Under the pieces are notes generated by a model. The model saw nothing but the letters and a program-made list of their open reading frames with translations, was not told the DNA's origin and ran no database searches. A program made the position numbers and the translations under genes. Shown piece by piece: positions 12,401-24,400 of a DNA stretch of 64,000 nucleotides; position 1 is the first letter of the stretch; each line of letters opens with the position of its first letter. Origin of the DNA: Prosthecobacter sp. GTDB lineage: Bacteria; Verrucomicrobiota; Verrucomicrobiia; Verrucomicrobiales; Verrucomicrobiaceae. The stretch covers positions 37,153-101,152 of the forward strand of contig NZ_JAGRPF010000006.1 in the NCBI RefSeq assembly GCF_020439865.1, written 5' to 3'.

Positions 12401-15400
12401 ACAGCGGCTGGCTCTACTTCCATACCATCGGTGAGAACACGAATTTGAACGTCGCCAGCACGATCTGGAACGCCACCGGTGGCATTGTCAAAACGGGTGC
12501 AGGCACCCTGACGCTGAGTTCCCGTAGCTATCATTTTGGCAACACCATCGTGAACGACGGTACGCTCATCCTTGGCGGAATGGACAACACTCTTGGGGTG
12601 ATTCGGCAGGATCTCAGCACCACTGCCAACGTTGCCGCTTATGCCAACCTTTACATGAACGGTGGCAAACTCGACCTCAACGGTGGCAGCCAGATGATCG
12701 GCACGCTCGGCACCGCCAACGCCCTGCCAGTAGGTGGGGAAATCACAAACAACTCCGCCACTGCGGCCATGCTGACAACCACCACTGGCAGCATCGTTTT
12801 CGGCGGCAGCCTGACTGGTAATCTAGGCCTGACCAAGAACGGCAACAGCAATCTGGCCCTGAGCAATGCCAACACCTATACCGGCGCCACCATTGTTCGC
12901 GCCAACACTCTTACACTTCAAGACAGCGGAACGCTTTCCGGCACGTCCTCGATTTCGGTGAACTACTCTCAGTTGCAGTGGGAGAACCGCGGGCTCAATC
13001 CGCTCGACAACTCAAACCCAGTTCGTGTGGCGGCAAGCGTTCCGCTTTATCTGCAGGGCGGAACATTCACCATCCAAGGTGGTGGCTCGTTCGACACCAC
13101 GGTGGCCTTTGACAACGTGACCATTCAGGGGGGCGGCAGTATCATAAATGTGTTCCCCTCTGCGAACGCCGGCAGCGCGGTGGAGCTTTCCATCGGCAAC
13201 CTGCTGCGTGGCACCGCAGATCACGGCGTTGTGAATTTCGTCTCCAATGTGGGAATGGGGGGCACGGGCAACAACAACAATGCCCGGGTGCTCATTTCCG
13301 CCGTCAATGGCCAAGGGTTCTCCGCGTCGCAGCTTACGAACAAGCTGATTGGTGGGTGGGCTGTGGTGAACGGAGACAGCTTCGCGACGTATCTCGACGG
13401 TGTGGGCGTGGGCACGCTCGGCAGCATCGTGGGTGGCAATGTATTTGCGGGAGGCAACCGTTTCGCCTCCTATGATGGCGGTGACCTCACTGCTTCCAAC
13501 ACGCAGTCCACTTGGAACATCAATGACAGTTCCAACCGGACACTGACTCTGTCCAAAACGCTGAATTCGTTGAGAAGAGGCGGTGGCACTTTGACTCTGG
13601 GTAATTCAACCTCGGGAGGAACCATACTCACCCTCACGACCGGCCTGCTCACCAACGCAGGTGGCAGCACCACCATAAATTCGTTCAATGCAGCATCGGC
13701 TCTGACCTCGGACAGTTCCGAGTTTTTCATCTTCACCAATCAGGCCACCACCACTCTTAACACGCAAATCACTGGCAGCTTTGATCTCATCAAGAGCGGT
13801 GGCGGCACGTTGACGCTGGGAACAACCGCCGGCAGCCTTTCCAACAACTACACTGGCACCACCTACGTGAATCAGGGAACGCTGACCCTGAACAAGAGCG
13901 CGGGGCAGATCTCCGTTCCAGGAAATCTGGTCATTAGCAATGCCACGGTGTCCATGAACACCAATGCTGGTCAGATCGTCTCCAGCAGCAATGTCACGCT
14001 TAATGGTGGAGCGGTTCTCAGCTTCGCCAATTACTCTGGTGCCACCACCACCACCCTCGCCAGCCTGACCTTCAATGGCGAAGGCGGCACGACTCAGCCG
14101 GATGTTCGATTTAATGCTCCTGGTGCCCTTCACACACTGAATCTGACCGCCAATAATGCCATCAACGTGGTCAACAACAATGCAGGGACAACCCCGCGTA
14201 TCACCGCAGCCACCAATGCCGCGAACCGCTCGCTGGTCAATTTCAGTGGCGCCGCGCCGGTCATCACCGTCTCTGGTCTCTCTCCCGTGGGGCTGGTCAT
14301 CACCTCGCAGATTTCCAGCACCAGCGCCGCCATTTCCAAGGAGGGAGACGGGGCGCTCGCTCTGTTTGGTGCCAGCACCTACTCGAACGGGTTCAACCTG
14401 CGGGACGGCACCCTTATCTTCGGCATTAATACGCTGGGAAGCCCTGGGGCGCTGACCAATGGAGCAATCGGCACCGGGGTGCTGACGATCGGTGGCGGTG
14501 CTCCCGGCAGCAAGCCAACCATTCAGGCGGCAAACCGCCTGGCGGTTGCTACTTCGACTACCAACAACACTCTCAATGTCACCATCAATGGCACCAACAC
14601 CGCTTCCGGGTTGGGCCTGACGGTTGGTCAGGCATTGGTTGGCAGTGGGATCCGCACAGGGACGTTCATCACCAGCATCGATCCAGGGAATAAGATCTTT
14701 ACCATGAGCCTTCCGGCTTTCTCCACGAACACCGCCAACACCTTGCGATTTACCACGGTCGTCGGCAATGCCGTTACTCTTGCGGGCGACTTTGCTTTTG
14801 GCGGCGACAGTCCGACCTGGTATTTGAGCTACGACCTCTCGCTGACGGGTGGTATGAACCTTGGCGGCGGATCACGCACGATTTCGGTCAACAGTCCATG
14901 GGCCACCGGTTACATCAGCGGCCAAATCACCAACGGGGTGAATTTTACCAAGGACGGCGCGGGCATCCTGGTTCTCACCAACAGCAACAACTCGTGGAGC
15001 GGATCCACCAACATCAATAACGGCATCCTGGTGCTCGGAACCTTCGCGGCAGGCACCAATGACGGCGTGCTTCCTGACGGTTCGGCTCTTACCATTGGCG
15101 CCGGGGCGATGCTCGACATGGCCGGCCGCAGTGAGAGAGTGGGATCACTCGCTGGTGCAGGCGTTGTCACCAACTCGCATGATTCGAGGACCGGCTTCCC
15201 CAATCTGGTCTCCACCCTGACCGTGGGTGGCGACAACACCAGCACTGAATTCTCCGGGGTTCTGACTTCGGTGTCGTCCCAGTTGTTCTCGTTGGTCAAG
15301 GAAGGCAGCGGCACACTTACCCTTAGTGGTGTGCTGAGCAACTACACCGGTGTCACGACGATCAACGGAGGTGTCATCAGCATCAGCACCTTGGGCAATG

Positions 15401-18400
15401 GTGGCGCAGTCAGCGGCATCGGAGCTGCCAGCTTCGCGGCGGGCAACATTGTTCTCAATGGTGGTACACTGCGCTATACAGGCGCCACCACCAGCACCAA
15501 CCGCTCTCTCACCATCGGCGCCGGAGGTGCGACTGTGGATGCCTCGGGTTCGGGTGCGCTCACCATCACATCCGCCAACGTCGCAGGTCTTGGCTATGGA
15601 ACGGCCAATCAGGCCCGCAGCCTGACATTGACGGGAACGGCGAACGCCACGCTCCTCAACGCGTTCGGCAAAATCATTGCCAACAACACCCAGGCCACCA
15701 CGGTGACAAAGAACGGCACCAACACTTGGGCGTTGACCGCCGCGAACACCTACACCGGAGCCACTGCGGTCAATAGTGGTACACTGGCTGTCACCACGGG
15801 CTCACTGGCCAACACGACCATCACTGTGGCGAACGGTGCGACTTTCAGTGCGCTGACCACCGGCACTTATATTGCGGGAAATAACGGAACGGCGGCGGCT
15901 GGAGCCATTCTGAACCTGAATGCAGGGTCGAACTTCAGCATGGCAAACAACAACTCGGCGGGCACTTTCAACCTTGTTCAAGGTGGTTCTGTGACCGCAG
16001 GCCTGATCATCGGCTCCACCAACAACGCGGACCCGACCGTGCGCATGACTTTTGACATCGGAAGCGGCGCCAACAGCACCGACACGATCAATGTCACCCG
16101 TGGGGTCACCTTGAATCAGAGCGGTGCCACTGTCGCCATCCTGCCGCAGACCGGCATTGGCAGCCTGACGGTCGGCCAGCATGACCTCATCACCTTCCTC
16201 TCGGGCGGCCTGACGGTCGCGGGATCTTTCGCCAATGATTTTGTCCTGCTCAATGATGCCATCATCCTCGGGGCGAATCCTTACTCTCTCGACTTGATTC
16301 AGCAGGCGAACAAAATCGTGTTGAACGTGACTGCCGCCAGCTTCCAGAACGCCTACTGGAAAGGTGCTTCCAACACCTCTTGGGACACCCCGGACAACTG
16401 GTTCACCACGGCGGGTGGCGGCACTCTCCTGGGTGGTATTCCGGGCTCGTTTACCAATGTGTTCTTCACCACAGATACCGGGGCTGGGAACTTCAACACT
16501 TCGCTGCTGACGAACCGCCAGATCGCCAGCCTCACCTTCCGCTCTGGAGCGACCAGCGCCATCACCATCTCGAACAACACCCTGACCATCATTGGTTCCG
16601 GTGTCACCACCGAGGCAGGAACAGGTGCTCACGTGATCAACAGCGCCGTCAATCTGGGGTCACACCAGTCATGGACGATCAACTCCGCCAATGCGCTGAC
16701 GGTCAATGGCGCGGTCGGAGACAATCTTTTCGGCTTCCGCCTCACCAAGGCGGGGACTGGCACGCTGGTGCTCGACAACGTCGCCAACACCTACTCCGGT
16801 GGCACGACCATCACCTCAGGGATTCTTTCCGTCCGGAGCTTGGCCAATGGTGGAACCGCCAGCGGCATCGGAGCTTCTGGCGACGAGGCGACGAATCTCG
16901 TCATCAACGGCGGCACGTTGCGCTACACCGGTGCGACGACGAGCACGACCCGCATCTTCTCCATCGGATCTTCGGGTGGTACGATCGAGGCATCCGGTTC
17001 GGGCGCGCTGACCTTCGCCGGTGTGTCGGCCATGGGCTTCAATGGTGACACCAGTGGCTCGCGAACCTTGCATCTGGGCGGCACCAACACCGGGCTGAAC
17101 ACCCTGGTGGTGGCTTTGGGTGACTCGGGCGCTCTGGCGGGTGACAAGACCTCACTGACCAAAGAAGGTGTCGGAACCTGGGTTTTGGCTCCCAACAACG
17201 CCATTGTAGGTCTGTCCGGCACGATTACGGGAGCGGCAGCCAACATTGTCACCAACACCAATACGGATGGTCTCCTCGTGAATCAGTTGATCACCGGCGA
17301 GGGCATTGCTGCAGGAACCTATGTACTCTCCATTGGGGTCGACGGTGCTGGCACCTTCCGGTTGAGCCAGAATGCAGTGGTCCCCAGTTCGGATGTTCTG
17401 ACCATTCAAGGCGACACCAGCGGCCTCGTGGTGAATACCACCAAAACCGACGCCGATGGTACGGTCAATCCTTCAGGAGCCTACACCGTCATTGATATTC
17501 TTCCTTCGGACACGATTACTGCGCATTGGGATGGTGAGACTGTCGATGTGAGCGTCGCAGACGCCAGCATCCTTACGGTGGGAGACAAAGTTGACCGCAA
17601 TGGCAACCTGGATGCCCAGGGCATTTACACCGTTGACAGCATCGACATTGATGCGAACAGCGCCGTCATCAGCACACCAGCGGCGACCATCACCATTCAG
17701 GGAGTGACTACCAATGGATTGATGGTTGGCACGATCGTGGATGCACAAGGAAATCCTGACCCCGAAGGGCTTTACACTGTGGAGTCGATCCTGGCCCCGG
17801 ACACCTTTGTTATCAGCGCCCCTGTCACTGAGCAGGTGTTTGCGCTGAACGCTGCAGCTGGCAATGGCTACACAGGTGTCACCACCATCAGCGGGGGCAT
17901 TCTTAGCGTGAGCGATTTGCAGAACGGCGGCATCGCGAGTGCGCTCGGTGCTTCGAGCAACGCGGCATCCAATCTTGTGATCAATGGAGGCATTCTGCAA
18001 TACACGGGCGCCGGGGCCACAACTGACCGTCTCTTCACCTTGGGAGCCGGTGCCAGTGCGGGCGGCTTGGATGCCTCAGGCACGGGAGCCGTGGTCTTTT
18101 CCAACACGGGTGCCATCGCGTTTACAGGTGCGGGCGTCAGAACACTTACCCTGACCGGCACCAGTGATGCCTCGATCATCAACGTACTGGCGTCCTTAAT
18201 TGGCAACAGTGGCGCGAACGCCACGTCCTTGTTGAAAACCGGCTCCAATACCTGGCGCCTCAGTGGAAACAACACCTACACCGGTGTGACAACCATCGCG
18301 GACGGCACCTTGCTGGCCGCGGACATCGTGGGTGCAGGCAGCAACATCGGCAGCGCCACCACCCCAGTTGTCCTGGGGGATGCCACGCACAAGGGAACGC

Positions 18401-21400
18401 TGGCCTACAGCGGAGGCAACGACACCTACACCCGTGGGCTTACCGTCAGCGCAGGCGGCGGCAGAGTCGATGTTGTGAACAGCAGCACGGTTCTGAACAT
18501 CAGCACCGGAGGGGTTAACATGGCGGCCAATGGCAACGTCACCTTTGGCGGGGCCGGCAGCACCTATGTCAACAGTGCCATTTCCACAGGCACCGGCAGT
18601 CTCATCAAGGAAGGCAGCGGCGCCGTGCGGCTTTCGAACAATTCCAATCTCTACTCGGGTGGAACCGTGGTGAACGCGGGCACGTTGCAGGTGGGCCTTT
18701 CCGGCACTGGCAGGACCGGCACAGGAGTCACCACCGTGAATTCGGGAGGCACCCTGGCCGGCAGTGGTATGATTAATGGAACTGCTGGTACGGAAGGCGC
18801 GTCATTCACTGACGGCACCAACCATGTGATCAACAGCGGCGGCGTGTTGCAGCCGGGGGACAATCTCGGCAACAGCATTGGCACCCTTACCTTCACTGGC
18901 AATCTCACTCTCAATGACGGCTCTGCGGCGTTCTTCCAGGTGGCCACCCGGACCTTGCAGGACAATGGAATCCTCACGGCCCTTTTGAGCGGTGAATACG
19001 ACTCCATTGGCGGCTATCGTGACATCAAGATTCTTGAGACCGGGGGGACCTCATGGAACGGCACAGCTGTTGGGTCATCGCATGACTCGATCTTCGTCAA
19101 CGGCGAAATCACGCTCAACGCCAGCACGATCACCGTCGTCGATTCCGGTTTTGTCGCATCGGCCGCCAGCGGACAGGTGTTTGACCTTGGTGACTGGCTC
19201 TCACTTTCCGGACTCTCCACGTTTGACGTGGGCACCAATTATCGCACCGGCGGCTCGGGCGGGGGCAATCTTATCCTTCCCGAACTCAGCGGCGGCCTTG
19301 TTTATGACGTAAGCATGTTCGCCTCCTACGGCCTGTTCACCATCATCACCCAGCCTTCGTCGATTCCGATCCTGATGAACACCTACAATCTTGCTGGCAG
19401 CGGATCGTGGAACACATCTGGCAACTGGCGCCCGGCCACCACCCCGAACTCCATTGGTGGCATCGTCAACTTCACCTCAAACATCACTTCCACCGCCGTG
19501 GTGACCTTGGATGGCACCAAGAAGGCCGGCATGGTCTTCTTCGGAGACCAAAACAACAGCAATCACTTTGAAATCCGTCAAGGCAGCGGCGGAAGTTTGA
19601 ACTTCAACAATGGGGAGTATGGCCGCGCCCTGCTGAGCAAGGTCCTGTCGAACTCGAATTCGGTTGGAGTCGATGTCATCAACGCACCGGTTCTGCTCTC
19701 CAGCGGATTGAACGTCAATGTCAACTCGGGTGGCACATCCTCTCGCCTGGACATCAGCGGCGTCATTTCCCAGGACGGGGGTGCGCGTGGCATCACGGTC
19801 ATGGGCAACGGACGTCTTGTTCTCAGTGGTCTTCAGGCCAACGCCTACACCGGGCTGACCACAGTGTTCAGCCGTGGCCGCGGTGACGCTGGCAATCCGC
19901 AGCTCGTGCTAGCCAAGTCGGCGTCTCCTCTGGCCGGAGCCAATGTGACGACCACATCCGGCAGCACTACGGTGACGCTGACCAGCGGCAGCACCTCCGA
20001 ACTCTTTGTGGGCATGCGAGTCAGTGGCAACCCAAACATTCCCGCCAATGCTACGATCAGCAGCATTACCAATGGCACGACGTTCGTGCTTTCGGCCGCT
20101 GCGACCGCCACCGGCAGCAATGTGAACACGAAATTCGGCAGCTATTCGGCCACCACCACGGCAGGTTCCTCTACAGTGACCCTCGTAGGCGGCAACACGG
20201 CGGGCTTCTACGTCGGTATGGAAATCACCGGCAACCCGAACATTCCCAACGGTGCCACCGTGGTCTCGATCACCAATGGGTCCACGTTTGTCATCTCCAC
20301 GAACGCCACCGCCGCAGGCACCGGAGTTGTCACCAGCTTCGGCACTGACGTGGTGAATGGAACAATCCTGGGCGACCTCAAGATCGGGAATCGCGGCCAG
20401 GGCGGCATCGGCAGCACGGTGGTGCATCTCGGTGGCAACGACCAGATCGCTGACACTTCCATCATCAGCTTTGATGGTGGCGTGGGTGGCTTTGCCACGG
20501 GCAACGGCGGCCAGAACCCCTACTTCAAGCTCATGGGGTTCAGTGACACAGTGGGCGGCATCTCCGACTACACGGCGAGCGGGGTCATCGAAAACACCGA
20601 GGGTGAAAACCTGCGGTCCGACAGCACGCTGACTCTCAACTCTGCGGCTGGGACGACGAACTTCTTCAACGGCTTCCTTCGTGACCGTGCCAACAACACC
20701 GGCTCCGGCGTTCTAAATCTGGTGATCGCCGGCTCCGGCACCCAGGTGCTGGCCCTCGGCAACATTTCCTACAGCGGTACCACCACGATCAACAGTGGCG
20801 CCAATCTTGTGCTGCAGAGCACCACCAACTTTGGCAACGGGGTCGGCAGCGCCGCCGCAGCCCAACTGGGCCCACGAACCATCTCCAACAGCGGCACGCT
20901 CACCATGCGCATCAACAATGGTGTCACTTGGAATTTCTCCAGGGCGGTGGCTGGCAGCGGTTCCTTCTTCCGCGACGGGGGCAACGGCACGCTCAATCTC
21001 AACTTTGCCTCGTCGGCGCTGAACTCGACCTACGCTTCTGGCAATACCACAGTGACCGTTGCAAGCACCGCAGGATTGGTTCCGGGCATGCTGGTGAGCG
21101 GTGCCAATATCCCGGCTGGAGCCTACGTCGTGCAGGTTTTGAGCGGCACGACCTACCAGATTTCCGCCGCACCTACCTCGAATGGGACCAATGCGAGCCT
21201 GACCTATCGTTCAGGCAATTTCGGAGGGAGTATCGCGATCAGCGAAGGTGGTGCCACGAATTTCAATTCTGCCACTGACGCCGCTGGTTCCTTCACGATC
21301 ACCGGACGCACTGCGCTGACCACGGCAACTTGGAACCAGGCACTCAAGGTCGGCGGCGGCCTGTCGATAATCGGAACCGGGGACAACAACATCGACGGCG

Positions 21401-24400
21401 CTGTGCTGAACATCAATTCGGCGAGCACGGTCAATGGCGGTGCAATCAACATCAAGGAAGGGGACCTCAACCTTGCGGGGGGCAATGGATCGCTGCGGGC
21501 GTTTGCCGCGCCGATCAATGCCAGCACGGTGAACACCAGCACAACGGTCACCGTGGCAAGCACGGCCGGCATGTATGTGGGCATGGCATTGACCGGAAAT
21601 GCCAACATCCCATCGGGCTCCAAGATCGTCAGCATCCTCAATGGAACCCAGATCGTGATCTCGGCCGCTGCTACAGCGACCGCAAACAATGTGGCCACCA
21701 GTTTTAACTCGGTGATCAATGTTTACGGCACCGGCAACGCCACCACCACAGGGACCAACCTTGTCGGTCTGAAACTGACCAACACTACCAGCGCCAACAA
21801 TACAAACCGTCTGGATGATGGTGCTGTGATCAACCTGAACTCAGCCAGATTCCAGTTCACCGGCACCGGTTCGGGGGCGGACAATTTCACCGAGACCGTG
21901 GGGTCCCTGTCTTTGACTGGTGGTTCCAGCTACATCGGCAGCTTCAAGAACAATGCTTCCACCAACGTGCTGACCTTCTCGTCATTCGGCACTCGTGCGG
22001 CAGGTTCCACACTCGTCTTTGACAGCGTTTCTGGCACGACTGACACGGGTGGCACGATCAAAATTACCAGTGGGCTGACCAACAACAATGGCATCATCGG
22101 CGGTTGGGCGGTCCGCAACACCGTTGTGAGCAGTGTCTTGCTGCGTGAATGGGCCGTCGTCGGTGCAGGCGGTCAGATCGATGCCCTGGCCACCTACGAT
22201 ACCAGTGGGGCCAATGCCTGGACCACCACATCGAACGCCAAGTCCACCTCCAACCAGACCTTGAGCGTTAACAATACCATTCACTCGCTCAACATCCAGT
22301 CCACGGGCAGCACGACGTTGACGATCACACCCGGCGCGCTTCTCACCATCAACAGCGGGGGCATTCTTGCCACACGCAATACGCAGAACATCACCAACGG
22401 CAGCGTTACCGCCGGCACTCATGCAGGTTCGCTCAATCCCTATGAGTTGATCTTCCAACTGCCCACCAACACTCTGAACATGAACAGTGTTGTGGTGGAC
22501 AATGTCGCTGCCACCCAGTCTGTCTCTTTGACCAAGACTGGAAACAGCACCTTGGTGCTCAATCCGAACATCGTCCGCTCCGGAACCGTTATTGCCGGCC
22601 AGACGACGGTCAGCATGAATGTGGCTGCCGGAGGTGTGAAAGACATGCAGGTGGGGGCTCCGGTGAGCGGACCGAGCATTCCGGCCGGCACCACCATTGT
22701 CGCCATCAACACCGTCAACAACACGATCGTGCTCTCCGATGCGCCAACCGGCAGTGCCACAGGCAACCTGACCGTGACTCTGAACAACCTGTACACTGGC
22801 AAGACTTTCATTGATGAAGGAACGCTGCAAATCAGTCACGAAGGGGCGCTTGGCACGGCTCCCAATTCGCTGGTGGCCGATCAGTTGACGTTCAATGGCG
22901 GCCGCCTGCTGGCCACGGCGGACTTTGCTCTGGATGATCCGAACCGGGGCATCACCATCAATGCAGGCGACGCCGTCTTCAGCGTCAGCAACAACCGGAC
23001 TCTCACCATTGGCAGTTCAGCTCCGATCAATGGGGCTAACGGGCGTCTTATCTTTAACGCCGCAAATGGTACGTCCGGCGCCCTTGTGGTCGTTGGCAAT
23101 CACAACCTCTCCGGTGGTGTTGAGACCTCGGGCGCTTTCTTCGGCACCTCGGGAAGCGTCAGTTCGACCTTTGTGAGCGGAAGCAATGTGGTTAAAGTGG
23201 CCACTACCGCCGGCCTGGAGGTAGGCACGGTGGTGACCGGCAACGACCTGAACGGCGACGGTGTGGCGGATGACATTCCTGCAGGGACAACAATTGTCCG
23301 CATCATCGATGCCACCACCTTCGAGATTTCCACAAACGCCATTGCCAACGCCACGCGCAATCTGGCCTACGACAGCTTCAACGCCTTGAAGCTGACTGGT
23401 GACAATACGATCGGTCTCATCAGGGTCATCGGCTCCAACCTCACTATCACGGGCAACAACACCATCACGGATGACATCCTGATTTCCACCGGGACGCTGA
23501 ACATCGGCGGCATCAACACTTTCGGGGGCAAGGTTACTATCAACGGTGGCTTCCTTCGTCTGGGCAGTGACACAGCGCTCAGCACTCCGGCTGGGTATGA
23601 GTTGGCCCTCAACTCAGGCACGTTTGATCTCAGAGACCACAGCACGGAAGTTTCGCTGCTGAGCGGAACTGGCACGCTGACCAACAACGGCACCGCCACC
23701 GGCACCCTGGTGGTCAATCAAAATGCCTCCTCCATTTTCGGCGGAACCATTCGCGACGGCGCGGGTCTCATCGGTGTCACTTCCTTGGTAAAAACCGGCA
23801 CGGGCACGCTGACGCTGTCCTCGACGCTCAGCAACTACTCCGGCCCCACGGTGATCAACGGCGGCATGATCAACGCGATCTCTCTTAATGTCGCAGGTTT
23901 CTCCAGCAGCATCGGTCGTGCATCCAACGCGGCTTCCAATCTGGTGCTCAATGGCGGCGGGCTGCGCTACATCGGCCCGATCAGGGCCTTCACAGACCGT
24001 TCCTTCACGCTGGGAACGGGCGAGGATGCGGGCATCCTCGTCGCCGACGGCACGTCCACCAATGACACGCTGCAGATCGGCTTCAGCGGACTGTCCCCGG
24101 CCGTGGCGTTCATCGGCGAGGGCTCCCGCACTCTGACGCTGGGTGGATCGAACCTTGGCGACAACAAGTTTAATCTGCAACTTGGGGATGGTGTGGGTGG
24201 TGCCACCTCACTCACCAAGATCGGCAATGGCACCTGGGTGCTGGGCCGGGCCAACAGCTATTCTGGAGAGACCTTGGTGCTCGCCGGCATTCTTGCCGCC
24301 ACTGCAGATGGTGCCTTTGGCGAGCAGGGGGGCGCCGGAGTGGTGATTGGTGGCGGCACCAATGCAAGCAATACGCTCGGCTCCACAAACGCCTCGTTGG

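Larger units (their letters stand above)
4380..13480 (+). repeat. Three copies of a long PATR block ending in a GGWA-FASY motif
   Basis: Blocks lie at about 4380-4990, 9690-10320 and 12860-13480. Each runs (N)xYTGAT, a GTLSGTSxI strand, a GG-rich strand and LAEGxNxI or an equivalent. It then reaches IIGGWAVIDRDFASY, LIGPWAVVDREFASY or LIGGWAVVNGDSFATY, with VGVG or GVG just after. Shorter GGWA relatives occur at about 22096 and 25032. The regular spacing suggests duplication of a structural unit of about 200 residues. Confidence 0.7.
15340..24270 (+). repeat. Four copies of a PATR block carrying a (V/L)xNGGxLxYxGA motif
   Basis: Blocks start at about 15340, 16790, 17870 and 23840. Each begins Y(T/S)GxTxIxxG, then GIGASS- or SSIGRAS-like text, N(L/I)V(I/L)NGG, a LRYTGATTST-like strand, a DASGSGAL-like segment, R(S/T)L(T/H)L(T/G)G, and ends in TK-(N/E/I)-G-(T/V/N)-x-TW(A/V/R)L, where the next PATR motif starts. 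A fifth, partial relative is at about 26510-26600. They form a family of near-equal tandem units in the middle of the protein. Confidence 0.7.
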
